Counted from the first letter of the stretch, positions 52,713 to 62,729 are shown. The stretch: 64,000 nt of DNA from Massospora cicadina (GCA_022478985.1 JAKSZP010012291.1:1-64000), one strand, 5' to 3'. Numbers and translations: made by a program. Notes: generated by a model not told the origin, from the letters alone.

Positions 52713-53613
52713 AGTCCATGAGAGCATCCCCTATTCCTAGACTGGGTGGTGTTCCCATTCCCTACAAAAAAGGATCCAAAGAGGGCATCTGTCACTCTCA
52801 TCTCACAGGGCGATCCCACCTATGTGGTGGACAAGCGACAGGTAACAGCTCTCCCTCTGAGGATTCCACCACCTGTCCTCGCAATTGCCTCTGCCAAATT
52901 AGTATGGCAAATTAAGAAACTTTGTGCTGAAATAATTGAAAGCTGCCATCCTCATGGGCTGAAAGGTTCTTATAAAGTTGATGACACTAAGCCCTCAAAA
53001 TCATGATGTGAGAAGCCTTAAACCCTTGATAATGAATCCTGACAGGCTCATACATTCCATAAATGAGGAATCAAGTGTCAAATCCTCAGTAAAACTTGCC
53101 AATAGCTTTGGGCCATTGGGAAATGTTGTCACCAATTCAAAAATAACCTCAAAAACATTGGGGACAAAGCCAATGGACATATACCTCCTAAGATGATTGT
53201 GGCAAATGCCAAATCTTCGATGGAACATGCTGATGACATTGGGTCATCATTGAAAGTCACCAATAGTCCAAACCCCTCCCCTTAAAAATTTGGATCATCA
53301 TTTGATGCATCTCACTAGGTAAAATGGATGCCAAAGCGACCAGGTGCGTGCAGGCTGGATATCTCAAACCTGTTTCCAACCTTTTGTGACTGCCCTCATG
53401 TGGGGTGGCCTTGGAAGATTCCCATCGCCCATCAGGTGAGATGCCATCATGCTAACCATCAGAAATTCAGTGAAGCCACAATTCAGGCGTCCAAGGTCAA
53501 ACTGACAGTGACTCATCCTGCTGCTGAATCCTTTAAAGTTGGTTCAGATTGAATTCATTTCCCCCTTTAAAGTTCGCTGGGTTAGGTCAAATTTTGAGGG
53601 CCCCAATCCCACG
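52713..53613 (+). pseudogene. Repeat F copy 1, first part: unclassified coding repeat
   Basis: Plus-strand frames with counterparts in the inverted copy at 62730-64000. Block 1 (52746-53006): MVFPFPTKKDPKRASVTLIS, then QGDPTYVVDKRQVTALPLRI and PPP; copy 2 has DTIISQSDLAHVVDEW and VTAYPLRTPPP. Block 2 (52978-53196): KPLIMNPDRLIHSINEESSV, SSVKLANSFGPLGNVVT; copy 2 has KPLETNPEGHVLLVNKVSSV and PLGTVATSLK. Block 3 (53328-53552) is Cys/His-rich: LFPTFCDCPHVGWPWK and RCHHANHQKFSEATIQAS; copy 2 has KCCHANCQKCSKSAIWAS. I recognise no family. It is cut at 53613 by element D. Confidence 0.6.
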
Positions 53614-54176
53614 TGCTATAATTTGGCGGAATCCTGGGGATACGCCATAAGAGGTTTGCACAGGGTTTAGCCCACTGAGCAATAGGACCAACAATATGAC
53701 GATTGTGGCCCTTTGTAACAACAGAATAAACGTTAAAAATAATAGCTATGGGGCACTTTCTCCCACAATAATACTTTATTTTAATATAATAAAATCTTCA
53801 GATCCTCTCTATCTTGCTCTCTTTACTCTATTAACCAACAACCCCTCTTAATCACCCATCATTCTCATATACAGTGGCTTTGGATGATACCACACTCATT
53901 GCTTAGCTATTTGGTTCCAATGATTCTTCTCGTTTTGGCTAGTTATTCTTTAATTCCCTATTGCCTAAATTGTAAGCGATTTAATTCATATTCATCGGAT
54001 TTCAACATTGCCCAATCACCTTATTGTGAGGCAATCCAACAATTAATCCATTAAATCCCAATCTTGCCTCATATCGAGGCACATAAATAATTGTAACTAA
54101 TCTCTTTTCAGCGGATTCATCTCAGCCCGCCCTAACTGTCCCAGGATTATCGTCCAGTCATATCAGAATCATGACA
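53614..54176 (-). repeat. Element D 3' LTR
   Basis: TGCTATAATTTGG to CATGACA in plus reading, 563 bp. It differs from the 5' LTR mainly by lacking a 25-bp insertion. Confidence 0.92.
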
Positions 54177-54190
54177 TTACCCCCTCCTTG
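54177..54190 (-). promoter_or_regulatory. Polypurine tract of element D
   Basis: Antisense of ttaccccctccttg gives CAAGGAGGGGGTAA directly inside the 3' LTR. Confidence 0.85.
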
Positions 54191-54222
54191 ACTGGACAAT
54201 AAGTCTCCTATTGTTTGTATGG

Positions 54223-55260
54223 TCAGAGGAACTTCACGTGTACCTGGTTAATAATTTGACCCTCCACAGGTTCCTTAATGGTGTAGGCGTCAACCCCGGT
54301 TTTCTCAATGATCTCAAATGGTCCGCCCCATATGCTGGTGAGCTTGTTCCTTCTTCCAAACCCATGTTGGTCATGGAACAAGACCAATTCCCCTACCCTG
54401 AACTGTGGAAGAATGCGGCGTCTACATTGGTCAGCTGCATGATCCCAAATCTTCTTGGCAAGTCTAGTAGAATATGCCTCAGTTTGGAGCGTGATCAGCA
54501 TGTTTGTTAAGGTAGACACATATTAGTGGGGTTCAACTCCGTCGGTACCTCAATGCAGTAGTAAAGCAATGCAGGCAGCGCTGGATGTTGTTCATAGAGC
54601 AATTGGAATGGACTCTTTCCAGTTGCTGAGTGGTAGCCAATATTGTACATGAAGACAGCGGTGGATAAAAGGGTGCTCCAGTTTGACAGCCGCTCATTTA
54701 TGAGCTTGTGTAGAATATTTACCAAGGTCCCATTGACCCGTTCCACCATACCGTTAGATTTAGGGTGGTAGGGCTGTAGTTAAAACCCCACAGATTGCCA
54801 TGAGCTCGTTCAACTTGGCCAATATTTGGGATGTGAAATTGGTTCTGTTGTCCATTAGGATAAATTGCATACAACCATGGCGCTGTATGACGCACTCCAG
54901 GATGAACTTGATGGTAGTGACAGCCCACAAACCCTTGATAGCCCTCGCTTCCACCCATCTTGTCAAATGGTCAATGGCTACTGTTATATATTTGGAGCAG
55001 TTCGCACCAGTTGGCAGTGGCCCCACCACATCTAATTAAACTGTATGCCATGCAAACTGAGGCTTAACTAGCTGGTAGGTGGTCTTCTGGTGGTATGGCT
55101 TCTCCACTTGGCACTGATGGCAACAACCAACCATCTCGAGCACATCATAGTGCATAATTTCCCAATAGTAGCGGGGTCACAAGAACTCCATCATCTTTTT
55201 CAACCCTTCATGACCTACTGCTTTATGGGCATCCATAATTATCGCAGGCTGGGCAGAGGG
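54223..55260 (-). pseudogene. Element D integrase
   Basis: The zinc-binding part reads AHKAVGHEGLKKMMEFL, then a stop, PRYYWEIMHYDVL and MVGCCHQCQVEKPYHQ (HHCC), near 55230-55090. The core frame 55029-54760 has ITVAIDHLTRWVEARAIKG and FILMDNRTNFTSQILAKL (second Asp intact). LDVVGPLP just before it carries the first Asp. After a frameshift, YHPKSNGMVERVNGTLV (54749 frame) has the catalytic Glu. The C-terminal frame 54519-54223 has FRVGELVLFHDQHGFGRRNK and IWGGPFEIIEKTGVDAY, the GPF region. All three catalytic residues are kept, unlike in B and B2. Confidence 0.92.
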
Positions 55261-55262
55261 TT

Positions 55263-55673
55263 TTAGAAACTCAGCGTTGATTCCCCAATCTGCTTATATA
55301 ATTCCCCATCGCGCAAGAAGGTATCCTGCCTAAGCCCATCTAACACTTTGATCACAGACAGCGGCTCATCTTGATATTTACCCACAATCATCTTTTCGTA
55401 CATTATGTCCACCACATCTGCTGTAATGGCAATTGTGGGTAATCGGGAAAGAAAGTCCACATTCTGATGCTTCACCCCAAGCTGATGGATGATCTCAAAA
55501 TCATATGCTTGGAGCTTCAAAGCCCATCGTGTGAGCCGCCCTTCAGGTTCCCACAGATTCTGTAGCCAGCGCAAGGAGGCATGATCTGTTACCACTTTGA
55601 ATTTCACCCCATGAAGGTAGACCCATAATTTCTTATATGCATAGATTACTGCTAAACACTCCCTCTTGGTCAC
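55263..55673 (-). pseudogene. Element D RNase H C-terminal part
   Basis: A 136-codon frame: TKRECLAVIYAYKKLWVYLH, FKVVTDHASLRWLQNL (catalytic Asp), RWALKLQAYDFEIIHQLGV and KHQNVDFLSRLP. It continues the frame ending at 55697 after a stop just past YCSRN. About 50 residues of linker lead to the integrase. Confidence 0.92.
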
Positions 55674-55696
55674 GGTGTAATTCCATTCAGGCCTGG

Positions 55697-56777
55697 TTAA
55701 TTGCGGCTACAATACGCAATGGGGTGCTCCACACCATCATCTTTCTTTTGGGATAACACAGCCCCTACAGCAGAAAGCGAAGCATCCATTTGCACAATAA
55801 ACTTTTTTTCAAAATTGGGGTATTGCAAAACAGGTGCGCTAGCCAACGCGGTTTGTAATACATCAAAAGCAGTTTGACATCGATCCATCCAGGTGAAGAC
55901 AGCGTTTTTCTTAAGTAGCTCAAAGAGTGGAGCCCCAATACAGCTGAAGTTGGGAATGAACCGCTGGTAGTAACTGATCATCCCCAAGAACACCTGGATA
56001 TCCCGGTTATTGCTTGGCTGAGTCATCTTGCAGATGAATTCCACCTTGGCTGGCTGAGGGCTAAGCCCTTTGGAGTCTACCACAAAGCCAATATATTCCG
56101 GTTGTTTCTTAAAAAAGTGGCACTTTTGGGGCTTAATCTTGATATTATCATCAGCCCGGTGGCGGAACACTTGCTCCAGGTGTCCTAGATGCTTCATGAA
56201 CGTTTGCAAAAACACGTTGATATTGTCAAGGTAGACAAGAACGCAAGACAGCTTTAGGTCACCCAAAAATAACATCCATAGCCCGCTGGAATGTAGCGAG
56301 AGCATTGCACAAACCCTGTGGCATATGTGTAGGCTGGAACAATCCTTTTGAGGTGATAATAGCGCACTTTTCTTGCTCCGCCACGGGCAACTTAGTCTGC
56401 CAGTACCCCAATATCAAGTCCTTAACAGAGAAAAAATTGGCCTCACCTAACTGATCTAATGTGTTGTTGTTTTGTTTAAGTGGGTACAAATCTTTTCTTG
56501 TAATGCTGTTAAGCTTCTTATAATTGATTACTACTTGATTGAAACCATTTTTTTGACAATTAGTACTGGGGATGCCCAAGGACTTTTTGATGGCTCCAAC
56601 ATTCCCTTTTCCACCAATGTATCTATTTCTGCAGAAACAACTTCTTCCTCTGCCTTTGAGTGACAGATAGGCCATGACTTGATAGGGGGTGGTCTCCCAT
56701 GTCCACCCGATGCACAACCTCACAAGCGCAACCCAAGTTGTGATCGTCAGTTGCAAAGATGCTGCAATACTTTTCAA
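55697..56777 (-). pseudogene. Element D reverse transcriptase and RNase H start
   Basis: Frame 56777-56259 has VINYKKLNSITRKDLYPL, LDQLGEANFFSVKDLILGYW and MPQGLCNALATFQRAMDVIF. It passes into frame 56305-55697 by one extra G in a G run near 56260. Frame 2 has LSCVLVYLDNINVFLQTFMK (YLDD changed to YLDN), KPQKCHFFKKQPEYIGFVVD, NNRDIQVFLGMISYYQRFIP and FIVQMDASLSAVGAVLSQ, the RNase H start with its Asp. Two lesions, the shift and Asp-to-Asn, inactivate it. Confidence 0.93.
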
Positions 56778-56786
56778 ACAGATCTA

Positions 56787-57173
56787 TCACCCTGTCCTTC
56801 TGATATTATGATAACCCGTTAGCACCTCCCGCAGAACCACAGTCATTACGCTGAAGGTGGTCTTTAGAGGCAAGCCAAGTTCTTCCCAAGAACCAAAGTC
56901 ATGTACCTGGTGGACCTCATCAATAGGGACCAGGTGCAGGTAAGCCACTACTTGGTGCCGCTGAACCTTCATCACTTCCTTTTGCAGATTTTCTACCAAC
57001 ACTTTTACTTCCCCCTGCCCAGGTAACAGTAACCCAGGAGCCACATGAGGTTCAAGTTGTGATTGTTGATAAGGCCCCACAACCTCTCCGTACAGACCTC
57101 CCAGTATATCAATTTTAAGCTCTGTTCCAATTATGACCTGATGCCTAGAAGGGATAGTAAAAGCGTTTGCCAC
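56787..57173 (-). pseudogene. Element D protease-RT linker domain
   Basis: A 128-codon frame: IPSRHQVIIGTELKIDILGG, LYGEVVGPYQQSQLEPHVAP, GLLLPGQGEVKVLVENLQKE and VMKVQRHQVVAYLHLVP. It has the same layout as B2 47844-47449, so it is a conserved spacer domain of these gypsy families. The final 25 residues lie in a shifted frame. Confidence 0.8.
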
Positions 57174-57397
57174 TTGTAGCAGAATCCCTTTTTACTCGTA
57201 AATCTGGGTTGGGAGCGTTTGGGACTTCTGCTTCATCTGCAAATATTTTACAGGTATCATACCATCTCTATAAGCGAGATTAATTTGACTAGAGCGGATT
57301 GGGTCATCTGGCACTCCCTGAAAGTAAAATAAATGGGAATCTGTTGTCCTAGGATGGCTAGGGTCTCTTCCATCATGTCAATGACAACCCCATAATG

Positions 57398-57650
57398 TCA
57401 CATAAATGCAGTCCTAATCAGCAGATCATAGTTGCTATTTGGTAATACTACTGCTGGGGCCATAATAACAACAGATCCAAACCACAAAGAAAGTGCGCTA
57501 TATGCTCCCTCAGAGACTGTGGTTTCCATTCCTGCGGTCCCATACACCATCCAGTATTCTATGTTGGGTTTTAAATCCAACTTAACCATCAGCTTAGTGG
57601 AGGCAATGTTAACAGGAGCGCCCATATCAATTATAGCTCGTACTCAGGTT
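57398..57650 (-). pseudogene. Element D aspartic protease
   Basis: Reads VRAIIDMGAPVNIASTKLM at the active site, then VKLDLKPNIEYWMVYGTAGM and VVLPNSNYDLLIRTAFM. The triad is Asp-Met-Gly as in element A, where Thr or Ser is expected; ATG from ACG is one transition. An upstream stop separates it from Gag. Confidence 0.88.
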
Positions 57651-59150
57651 TTGGCTACCACCACATCACAGTAAGTGCACTTCAAGTATGATGTATGCCT
57701 GTTATTTACTACGTGTACATTCAGCGGTTCACGTTTTCCCAGGAAGCCTATAATACCTACACTGACTTTAGGGTATCCTGCTATAATAGCATCCACTGGA
57801 AAGGAGACCTCTATTCCTCTTAGAGACAATGCATCCGCAGTTGGTTCTAGCTGGTCTGACAGATTTTGGTCAAAGATTTGGCAAGCGTAAGGCTTTGGCT
57901 GCTCCAGAAACCCTGGGTCAGCCATATTTTTGAATTGTGCTTGGTTCAGCACATTTACTCCCCCAACTAGCTGTTGGTAGAGGAATGTATCATCATATTG
58001 GGAGGCTTCTACTTCCTTCTTTACAATAGATTCAGGAGGACGTATGACTTCAAGGTAGTGGAAGTAGAGAGTCCCATCTCTACTCTGCTCTGACTTTTCC
58101 CTGATAACTTGGATCCTGTTGTATGCAAGGGATCTGTTGATCGGGGCACCAATGTCCCATGTGCTTGGTGTGACCGCAATTAAAGCAACTTTCTCTATAG
58201 GGCCTACATGTGTGCTTAATATAAGTTGGCTCACTTGGGAAGATATTCTGAAGATGATTGGCATAACCAGACCCACATTGGTAGACTGTCTACTGTTGAT
58301 CAGTGTAATTAGGGCCAAAGTGGTAGTTGGGCAGTTGTTGCTCAGCATTTATGGGACAGATGGTGAGCTGGGGGGGTAGCCTGGCATGATCTGCATCGAC
58401 TGGTTGCTTTCCTCCCCATGGTTAGGGTAGGCCTCAGCGACAGTGGGAATCCACTTTATATTGTGTGGAGGGAAAGTTACAGCTAATTAATGTACAAACT
58501 GAACAAGTTTAAGAAGAGGTACATCATCCTCTAACAATGAGGCCATAAAATTATAAAGCTCAGGATATGGCTTCACCGCAGAAGCCATTGCAATGCATAC
58601 ATCAGCTTAAGCTAGAATCCCAGCCCCAATCAACACATGTGCTTCCACCATAAACCGCTCAGCAAATGCAGTAAGACTCTCATTTTGTTGAAACCCAATG
58701 GTCAGGTACTCGGCTTTCTGCTGAGACATCTTTGCTTTTCTGATGAACAACCATATCACCATCTCCATGACTTCTTGGTAAGTAATGGAACTGTTTGAAT
58801 TGGGACCATCTAGTACTGGAAAAATGGATCTGTCTGAAAGGTAACAAAAAACTTGATCAGCACTTCTGACATCCAAGGTGGAGATTAACAGTTTCGCCCT
58901 GCGCCAGTCTGAGGCACCTTCAGTTGCAAACTCAAATCGTCAAAAGAATCCATGAATATTTCCTTTGCGATCAAAGGGTGGCAGCTGAGCACAGAAGACT
59001 TCCTGGAGCAGCTCATCTTGTCTTTTGAGCACCATGTCCAATGCAAGTTTCAACTCCTCATATGCAACAGTCCTATTGTCGTGCAGATTTCTTTTCAAAG
59101 CAACCTAGGTGAGACATAGCAGGCAACTTGAATTTTATTATTAAATTACT
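57644..59150 (-). pseudogene. Element D Gag with CCHC knuckle
   Basis: Capsid-like frame 58876-58607 has DQVFCYLSDRSIFPVLDGP, ITYQEVMEMVIWLFIRKAKM and QNESLTAFAERFMVEAHVLI. The zinc knuckle CFNCGHTKHMGHWC (all four ligands) is encoded antisense near 58180-58140. The 234-codon frame 58348-57644 then covers LVGGVNVLNQAQFKNMADPG, LRGIEVSFPVDAIIAGYP and KREPLNVHVVNNRHTSYLKC up to protease. The N-terminus between 59150 and 58880 is degraded. An 18-base block at 58800-58817 equals the 3' tail of LINE-2 (see findings). Confidence 0.87.
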
Positions 59151-59166
59151 GATCAATGGGCCCCCT

Positions 59167-59179
59167 GTAGTGAGCACCA
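59167..59179 (-). promoter_or_regulatory. Primer-binding site of element D
   Basis: TGGTGCTCACTAC on the minus strand, one base from the 5' LTR edge at 59181. Confidence 0.9.
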
Positions 59180-59180
59180 C

Positions 59181-59768
59181 TGTTATAATTTGGCGGAATT
59201 CTGGGGCTATGCTGTAAGAGGTTTGCACAGGGTTTAGCCCACTGAGCAATAGGACCAACGATATGATGATTGTGGTTCTTTGTAAAAAGAGAATAAATGA
59301 TAAAATAATAACTATGAGGCACTTGTTCCCACTATAATGCTTTTTTTTAGTACTAGATGATAATACTTTATTTTAAGATAATAAGATCCTCAGATCCTCT
59401 CTATCTTGCTCTCTTTTCTCTATTAGCCAACAACCCTTCTTAATCGCCCATCATGCTCATATACAGTGGCTTTAGATGATACCACACTCATTGCTTATTC
59501 TATTTGATTCCACTGATTCTCCTTGTTTTGCTAGTTATTTTTTAATTCCCTGTCACCTAAATTGTAAGCGATTTTATTTGTATTCATCAAATATCAACAT
59601 TGCCTGATCACCTTATTTTGAGGCAATCCAATAATTAATCCATTAAATCCTAATCTCGCCTCATCTTGGGGCACTTGAAAAATTGTAACTAATCTCATTT
59701 TGGAAGATTCATCTCAGCCCGCCCTAACTGTCTCAGGATTATCATCCAGTCATATCATAATAGCGACA
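59181..59768 (-). repeat. Element D 5' LTR
   Basis: TGTTATAATTTGG to AGCGACA in plus reading, 588 bp. Contains the 19-bp micro-insertion at 59341-59359, flanked by ATAATGC and ATAATAC. Confidence 0.92.
59341..59359 (-). mobile_element. Micro-insertion resembling a LINE-2 3' tail
   Basis: Eight T residues plus AGTACTAGATG, i.e. on the minus strand CATCTAGTACT and an A tail. This equals the end of LINE-2 (31314-31331). The flanks ATAATGC (59334-59340) and ATAATAC (59360-59366) look like a 7-bp target duplication. The 3' LTR of the same element lacks the insertion (53766-53773) and serves as the empty site. Confidence 0.65.
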
Positions 59769-59773
59769 CCATG

Positions 59774-60270
59774 CTTTGCTAAGTTATTTCCAAATTAATT
59801 GTCCATTTAAGCAGTCATAACACACTTAGCGAAATTGACAGTATATTTTTTATCATTTATTAAAAAATCTCCTCAAGTTCCCAGTATTTTTATTTATTTT
59901 TAATTTTTCCTTGTCAGACTCCCTATGGACTAACAATGTGGCCCCTCAGGCCCCATATTGGCTGGGCAATACAAGTCATGATGGTAACTATATCTCCAAC
60001 CGCATTCAACTGGGTGTATCATGTAAGAAATTTCTTGGAAATCAACCCAATTGTTGAGGCCATCCTCCAGCAGGATATTGGTATCCTGTGGGCCCATCTG
60101 TCTCCACTACAGGCAAGGATCCGCCCCCTTACCTCCATTTTTGTACCAAACTCTCCTATGGAGGTCCCAAGCTACCAAATCCAATCATACAACTCCCCGC
60201 ACCAATACCCACCGGTTTTGGAGTTGCAACAGCCTGGTTTCTTACCAGGTTTCTTTTTACGCTTATAATT
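59774..60270 (+). pseudogene. Repeat F copy 1, second part
   Basis: Continues F beyond element D. CCATTTAAGCAGTCA (59810-59824) matches the antisense of TGACTGCTTAAATAG in copy 2 (63147-63161). Coding block: NVAPQAPYWLGNTSHDGNY against NMAPWALYQLGCSSHAINF in copy 2 (63068-62877). A Pro-rich end follows: LPNPIIQLPAPIPTGFGVA (frame 60088-60276), closed by a hydrophobic run WFLTRFLFTLIIY. No known domain. Confidence 0.55.
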
Positions 60271-60439
60271 TATTAGCGCTCAATTGTCACACATCTCCCC
60301 AAATAAGTCAACATTATTTAAGTGACAATGCCTCTGTCATTTTAGCTTGTCTTTTGGGTGCTTTTGCATCCCAACTGGCAGGACAGTCTAAACTTTATCT
60401 ACTGTCTCCCTGACAGGAAACATATGAATCTGAGAGTGG
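60271..60439. other. Unassigned spacer
   Basis: No frame or repeat recognised between the F end and the LTR relic. Confidence 0.4.
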
Positions 60440-60655
60440 ATTGTGTTTAGCTGTAATAGGAAAGAAGTCCCTAATTTTCACCATAATCAGTATTTTATGG
60501 ATTTTTCCAAGATTGGCATTGGACAACATCTGGCTTATTTATCAAACTAGGGATAATAGTCAACATACTATTATTGCTCATATATATCTATTACTATCAA
60601 GCAATGCGAATTGTGCACATAACCAAACCTGTGCAAATAATCTCTGGGAATGATT
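60440..60655 (+). repeat. Relic of a B-family LTR (3' part)
   Basis: GGATAATAGTC, then ACTATCA, GCAATGC, GCACA and CTGTGCA, in the order and spacing of B 5' LTR 5571-5670, preceded by a match to its rapid-change region. No primer-binding site or gag follows, so it is a fragment or an eroded solo LTR. Confidence 0.65.
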
Positions 60656-60769
60656 GTCAACAAAGCCAGACTTTAAGTTGGTACTTTTTCCAGAATTAGA
60701 ATAGCCACCTGTCCCATTCTAAACAGCTTCAACCAGATTGAGTTTTAAAAACACTCATGACATTACAAT

Positions 60770-60890
60770 TGCTTGGCTGAGTGTCTGTTCCAATGGCAAT
60801 GAGTAAGGATTGTGGACCATAATATTATTGAGGTGGCTGTAATCCATGAAGGGACAAAGAGAACCTTCTGGCTTTTGTAACAAATCAGGT
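60770..60890 (-). pseudogene. Element E reverse transcriptase, fingers fragment
   Basis: The minus strand reads QKPEGSLCPFMDYSHLNNIM and VHNPYSLPLEQTLSQAI, the Ty3/gypsy KPDGSLR-DYR-LN-YPLPL region. It belongs with the N-terminal RT piece at 61435-61794 but is separated from it by about 550 bp of unrelated sequence. The family differs from A-D. Confidence 0.75.
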
Positions 60891-60895
60891 GGTAC

Positions 60896-60921
60896 CTGAT
60901 CCGTACATTGCTACGGATCAG
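60896..60921. repeat. Perfect 10-bp hairpin
   Basis: CTGATCCGTA and TACGGATCAG with a six-base loop CATTGC. It lies at the edge of the sequence that interrupts the element E RT, so it may be part of that insertion's end. Confidence 0.7.
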
Positions 60922-61434
60922 TTAGTACTAGATCTTAATAGGAAATTTATAAGAAAAAACCTGAATAAAGGGGAATTGGAGCAAGGGAAATTCAACGGAC
61001 CAAAACTGAAATGCATCCAAGTCAATATGACGTCGAACTTATGAGCATTTTTATGATGATTCCATGGAGTTTGAAGCTTTGCATAAGATGTTCTGGATGG
61101 TTCAGGAGAGCTTGGCATAGAGGGAAAGCCTATTTTATATTCGCAAAAGCACTATATATTTGAGGATAGGCTACCTTGAATAGCCAGTTGAGTCTTCTAC
61201 AATAAATCCTAAAATCCAATAAAGATTTATTTGCACAAGAAAAGAATATTTTATTTAAATTAGAATATCAGATTGAAGGCATGGGCTCCCACAGTGAGCA
61301 TGGTGTGGCGTTGGCATGCTACTCAGTATCCTCCTACAGCATGTGGACAGGGATCTGAGGGCATGTGGCAATGGCGGAACTCGGCGGATGGGTTCAGGGA
61401 TTGGCTCTGGTGGGCTGGTCTCTAGTGGAGTCAG
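60922..61434. other. Insertion in element E RT, unclassified
   Basis: AT-rich left half, GC-rich right half; no domain recognised. The RT reading is KK (near 61490) on one side and KPEGSL (60880) on the other, so this stretch must have been added. The exact right edge is not visible. Confidence 0.5.
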
Positions 61435-61794
61435 TTATATGGCTCTTACTTCCCAATTCCCTTGTGGAATATTGGTGCAAACTCGTTTGTTGCACTTTTT
61501 GGCAAAGACAATGGGAGAGGCAACAGGGGATGTCTCCTTTAACAACCAACCCTTCTTTAGCATGTCATCTAACCATGCATCAAGGGCAGCCTCCTCCTCT
61601 GCCATATGCAGATACAGTGGGCAGTTAATACTAATTACCTCCACTGCTATCCAAAAATTAAAATCAAATTCTATATGAGGAATGGCGGATAGCCTTTTAG
61701 AGTTAAAGATGCTCTGGTAGCTCATCAACGTTGTGGGAAAATCTGGCGGATGACCTACAGGAGAAATGAAGGTTGTAACAGATTCACACTTCAA
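61435..61794 (-). pseudogene. Element E reverse transcriptase, N-terminal part
   Basis: A 119-codon frame. HPPDFPTTLMSYQSIFNSKR and LSAIPHIEFDFNFWIAVEVI lead into ALDAWLDDMLKKGWLLKETS and PVASPIVFAKK, the classic gypsy entry to RT (L-x-x-L-KG-W-I-x-x-STSPVASPV-F-KK). Beyond KK the frame meets foreign sequence. Family distinct from A, B and D, closer to typical chromoviral gypsy RT. Confidence 0.85.
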
Positions 61795-62039
61795 GCTTTA
61801 TTGAGGTTGTCCATCAATGAAACTTGCCCTCCATCTGACCGTTGGAAAACAACAGCTTGTTAGATTCCAAGTGGATACTCACATGCTGTTGACGCCACCA
61901 ACCTACATCCAGAATTACTGGTAACACAAGGTTAGGCGACCCTGAGGCAATCACAAAAACTAAACTGGTGAATCAATAAAAGTACTGGACGCCTTACTTT
62001 GTAAGATGGCTGGGAGGCGATGAGGCAACCAACACCACT

Positions 62040-62140
62040 GACCCATGTCCAAGTCTAGATCAAGCTGTTGAGCCAACTCCAGACTCATGAAGTTACCCGC
62101 TGCTCCAGTGTTGACCAGGGCCTAAAAAGGACACCTGGTG
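62040..62140 (-). pseudogene. Element E aspartic protease fragment
   Basis: The minus strand reads ALVNTGAAGNFMSLELAQQL and DLDLDMGQW. This is the protease core with the Asp of D-T-G-A replaced by Asn. It lies the expected distance upstream of the element E RT. No gag is recognised beyond 62150. Confidence 0.7.
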
Positions 62141-62149
62141 TGTCTTAAT

Positions 62150-62729
62150 GGTAATTTTTATTTGTAATAAAAAGTAAATTTAAATCTGTTTATTAGCAGA
62201 AGTGGTCAATTCTGCTGACACCAAATAGATTGCAACTAAATTAGGGGGAAGTGCAGGTTCTTTTAGAGGAGAAAAATTGGGACAAACAAAAGTTGAATCA
62301 CTTTCTCTTTGGGTTGATTTTCATTGATTTAAAGACAGGTGAACTGGAGAAATTTAACTCAGGTTCGGGGGTGGCATTAAGAACAGGAGCCAATATGGAT
62401 ACTGATTTGATGTCAGGATCAGAAACGAAGCCAAGTCAGAAAAATCCAATCATGAAGTTCCCATTTTGAGGTCAGACTAAGGGGAAAGTAGAAGATAATG
62501 TGGCAATATGACCTTTTAAAGAATTCATCCAAAGCATTTGGAAGATGCTTATAAAATTAAAGAATGATCAGACAAGCAAAAGAAGGCAGGCTACTGACTG
62601 CACGTTCATATAGCAGATGGTGACCACTGCTTCACCCATCTTGATGAGGAGTTCAGAAATGGCCAGAAACAATGGATGGTAAATTATGTCAGGAAAGCGG
62701 CAGATAAATTATAGACTGGCCTTCCAGTG
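62150..62729. other. Unassigned region between element E and repeat F copy 2
   Basis: One 72-codon plus frame (62251-62469) without motif; otherwise stops in all frames. It could hold eroded gag of element E or the 3' end of F. Nothing firm is seen. Confidence 0.35.

Larger units (their letters stand above)
53614..59768 (-). mobile_element. Element D: complete Ty3/gypsy retrotransposon
   Basis: 6.2-kb minus-strand element with LTRs 53614-54176 and 59181-59768, a primer-binding site at 59167-59179 and a polypurine tract antisense of 54177-54190. Gag, protease, linker, RT, RNase H and integrase follow in Ty3 order, all lightly broken. The target duplication is CCACG (53609-53613) and CCATG (59769-59773), one C-to-T apart. 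Removing it joins two halves of repeat F, as shown by the F copy at 62730-64000. Of all gypsy copies in the window this has the most intact frames. Confidence 0.93.

Noticed and set aside
53001..53228. Minus-strand frame with a counterpart at 63501-63737 on the plus strand
   Set aside because: Both are antisense to repeat F frames that are better conserved between the two copies, so the similarity is a shadow of the F coding strand.
59145..59180. Possible promoter of a host gene beside the D LTR
   Set aside because: The sequence is fully explained as the primer-binding site and LTR edge.
60921..60933. TTAGTACTAGAT as a third LINE-2 tail
   Set aside because: Only 12 bases match, with no T run and no duplication; too short to claim.
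61290..61310. AGTGAGCATGG next to TGTGGCG, resembling a primer-binding site beside an LTR
   Set aside because: Matches the shared site too poorly, and no second LTR or gag is visible.
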